Shown: one piece after another, positions 62,563 to 64,000 of the stretch
How positions within the stretch are numbered: the first letter of the stretch is position 1
How the letters are laid out: every line of letters starts with the position of its first letter
Notes under the pieces: generated by a model
Told to the model about the DNA's origin: nothing
Seen by the model: only the letters and a program-made list of their open reading frames with translations
Databases searched by the model: none
Assembly (NCBI GenBank): GCA_024280155.1
Contig: JAJRQQ010000079.1
Span: forward strand, 1-64,000
Direction: 5' to 3'
From: Bacteroidota bacterium
Lineage (GTDB): Bacteria; Bacteroidota; Bacteroidia; Flavobacteriales_D; Crocinitomicaceae
Length of the DNA: 64,000 nt
Translations under genes and position numbers: made by a program

Positions 62563-63327
62563 TTAATTCTTATTAAAAAAAGTATTTTCTACTATTGATA
62601 AAACTAGATACAAAAGTACAATTAATGCGATTGCCCACACATTGAAAACAAGAATAAATATCAAACTTATTAACAAAAATATAAACCGAATCTCATTTCC
62701 TTTAATTTTAAAGTGTTTGACCTTTAATGAAAACAAAGGGATTTCAGACACCATCATCAGACTAAGAACGACAAGTAACGTAACAATTAAGAGAGGGTTA
62801 AAAAAGAAAGAATTCACATCTTCTCCTCGAAAAACAATCACCAAAGGAAATGTTGTAAAGAATAATGTGTTCGCTGGTGTAGGAAGACCAATAAAAGAAG
62901 TTGTTGGGCGGGTGTCTAAATTAAATTTCGCTAAACGAAATAAAGAAAAGAAAGGGATGATTAACGCTAAAAATGGCAAAAAATTAAGCTCCCCTTGAAG
63001 AAAAGCATCAAACCAATGAAAAAAACCTGAACGAACTCCTTCTACAGTAAAAGAAGTAAAAGATTCTAAATCAATTGTCAAAACAACCATCATCAATACC
63101 CCAGGTGCAACACCGAAGGTTACCATATCAGCTAAAGAATCAAGTTGCTTCCCTAATTCTCCCATCGTGTTCATTGCTCGAGCAATAAAACCATCTAAAA
63201 AGTCGAAAATAGCTCCCGCAAAAATTGCAAACACAGCAAAGTCGAGATATCCCAACACAGCAAAAAGAATTGACAGTATCCCTGAAGAAAGATTTAAGGC
63301 CGTTACAATATTCGCTAAATTAAACAT
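62563..63327 (-). CDS. pssA: CDP-diacylglycerol-serine O-phosphatidyltransferase
   Basis: Inner-membrane enzyme that makes phosphatidylserine, 254 residues with about six to eight helices. The CDP-alcohol phosphotransferase motif D-G-x2-A-R-x8-G-x3-D-x3-D is present as DGFIARAMNTMGELGKQLDS followed by LAD near 45-67. A long loop at about 80-120 is typical of Bacteroidota. Divergent from the PorV-like gene. Confidence 0.93.
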   Translation of the reverse strand: MFNLANIVTALNLSSGILSILFAVLGYLDFAVFAIFAGAIFDFLDGFIARAMNTMGELGKQLDSLADMVTFGVAPGVLMMVVLTIDLESFTSFTVEGVRSGFFHWFDAFLQGELNFLPFLALIIPFFSLFRLAKFNLDTRPTTSFIGLPTPANTLFFTTFPLVIVFRGEDVNSFFFNPLLIVTLLVVLSLMMVSEIPLFSLKVKHFKIKGNEIRFIFLLISLIFILVFNVWAIALIVLLYLVLSIVENTFFNKN

Positions 63328-63458
63328 GCTTAAAATTATTTTCTTCTAAAATCAACTTTATCTTTTATCTTTACGTCTTTATAAAGAAAAGAATTAACTG
63401 CAAAGAACACAATTTTTTAATAATTAAACTGTTAATGGAATATAAAAATCTATTTTCT

Positions 63459-64000
63459 ATGAAAAATAACTGGGTGACTACTTTATCCTTTTTGTTGATT
63501 TCAACAGTGTGTTCTTTTGCTCAAACAACCGATCCTACATCAACTGTAGCTCCGAAATACTCCAATGAATTTCTTCAAATTGGCGTAGGAGCAGATGCTT
63601 TAGGTTTGGGAAACTCTGTCGTTGCTCAAACAGACAACGTAACTTCAGCCTATTGGAATCCTGCTGGATTAGTACAAGTTGACAAATGGTTAGAAGTCTC
63701 ACTTATGCATTCAGAATACTTTGCGGGTATTGCTAAATATGATTATCTCGGACTTGCTCATTCTATCGATGAAAACAGTTCTCTTGCTTTTACTTTTATT
63801 CGATTTGCTGTAGATGACATCCCGAATACAACACAGCTAATTGACAATAACGGAAACATAGACTACGATCGTATTACCACTTTTACTGCAGCAGATTATG
63901 CTTTTATGCTTTCTTATGCTCGGAAAACGAAGATTGAAGGACTGACAATGGGCGGAACTTTTAAAGTTATTTATCGAAAAGTGGGTGATTTTGCAAAATC
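63459..64000 (+). CDS. PorV/PorQ family outer membrane protein (partial)
   Basis: 180 codons before the window edge. The start at 63459 gives a clear signal peptide (MKNNWVTTLSFLLIS, ending CSFAQ); an ATG at 63435 is in frame but adds eight polar residues. The mature part has the FLQIGVGADALGLGNSVVAQ and TSAYWNPAGLV motifs of the PorV/FadL-like barrel used by T9SS for cargo release or gliding. PorV2 is a possible identity. Confidence 0.85.
   Translation, partial: MKNNWVTTLSFLLISTVCSFAQTTDPTSTVAPKYSNEFLQIGVGADALGLGNSVVAQTDNVTSAYWNPAGLVQVDKWLEVSLMHSEYFAGIAKYDYLGLAHSIDENSSLAFTFIRFAVDDIPNTTQLIDNNGNIDYDRITTFTAADYAFMLSYARKTKIEGLTMGGTFKVIYRKVGDFAK

Noticed and set aside
1..64000. CRISPR array, IS element, prophage or toxin-antitoxin module
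   Set aside because: No spaced direct repeats, transposase, integrase or toxin motifs found; the gene content looks like core chromosome.

Overview
The window is a contiguous piece of an AT-rich chromosome from a Bacteroidota bacterium, most likely in Flavobacteriales. Several signals agree: gliding genes gldD and gldE beside ssb, mutY, hup and RNase G; proteins with type IX secretion (T9SS) C-terminal sorting domains; a PorV-like protein; DUF3127, DUF4296 and DUF983 proteins; few Shine-Dalgarno sequences; and many promoters with the Bacteroidota -7 box TAnnTTTG. The family cannot be fixed from this sequence alone. I see no prophage, IS element, CRISPR array or rRNA. The only RNA gene found is a tRNA-Leu(TAG).

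Layout. 1-6.7 kb: microaerobic respiration, with ccoN (cut by the left edge), ccoS, the copper ATPase ccoI (interrupted by an in-frame TAA), hemN, two Crp/Fnr regulators and a DUF983 protein. 6.8-14.5 kb: an aminotransferase, a VanX-like lipoprotein peptidase, a ZIP transporter divergent from a DtxR/MntR-type regulator with a palindromic operator between them, a secreted M1 peptidase and an OmpA/TPR lipoprotein. 14.5-21.2 kb: folK-gldD-gldE-ssb-mutY on the minus strand, then hup, a 30-residue basic ribosomal-type protein, rng (frameshifted) and recX, whose start codon sits in the loop of a perfect hairpin. 21.2-30.3 kb: a secreted beta-propeller protein, a mannosyltransferase, dihydroorotase, DUF4296, ruvC, a flippase-like protein, a glycosyltransferase, a tandem DUF3127 pair and a flavin reductase-like protein; two palindromic repeat elements lie here at gene ends.

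30.4-39.4 kb: tRNA-Leu, trigger factor, monomeric isocitrate dehydrogenase, a two-gene multicopper-oxidase-like pair with copper ligands split between the polypeptides, an OmpA protein with a stop in its signal peptide, a truncated haemoglobin and a membrane thioredoxin-like protein. 39.4-46.4 kb: an RND-MFP-TolC efflux operon with its TetR regulator, divergent from rnhA. 46.4-55.8 kb: a CTP-synthase-like protein without the glutaminase triad, aminopeptidase P, an alpha/beta hydrolase, an MscS channel, thyA (frameshifted), folA and topB. 55.9-64 kb: frr-pyrH and rplM-rpsI-rpsB-tsf, an enoyl-CoA hydratase, an RRM protein, a coiled-coil membrane protein, purS, pssA and a PorV-like gene cut by the right edge.

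Four genes are clearly broken in this sequence (ccoI, rng, thyA and the ompA-like gene) and a fifth, the RRM gene, probably is. Several are housekeeping genes and the lesions are single-base, so sequence error is the leading explanation. The thyA break falls exactly on an in-frame A-AAA-AAA heptamer, so recoding deserves a test. I did not find a clearly new multi-gene system. The best candidates for something new are the recX start-codon hairpin, the split multicopper oxidase pair and the DUF3127 pair with SSB-like tails.
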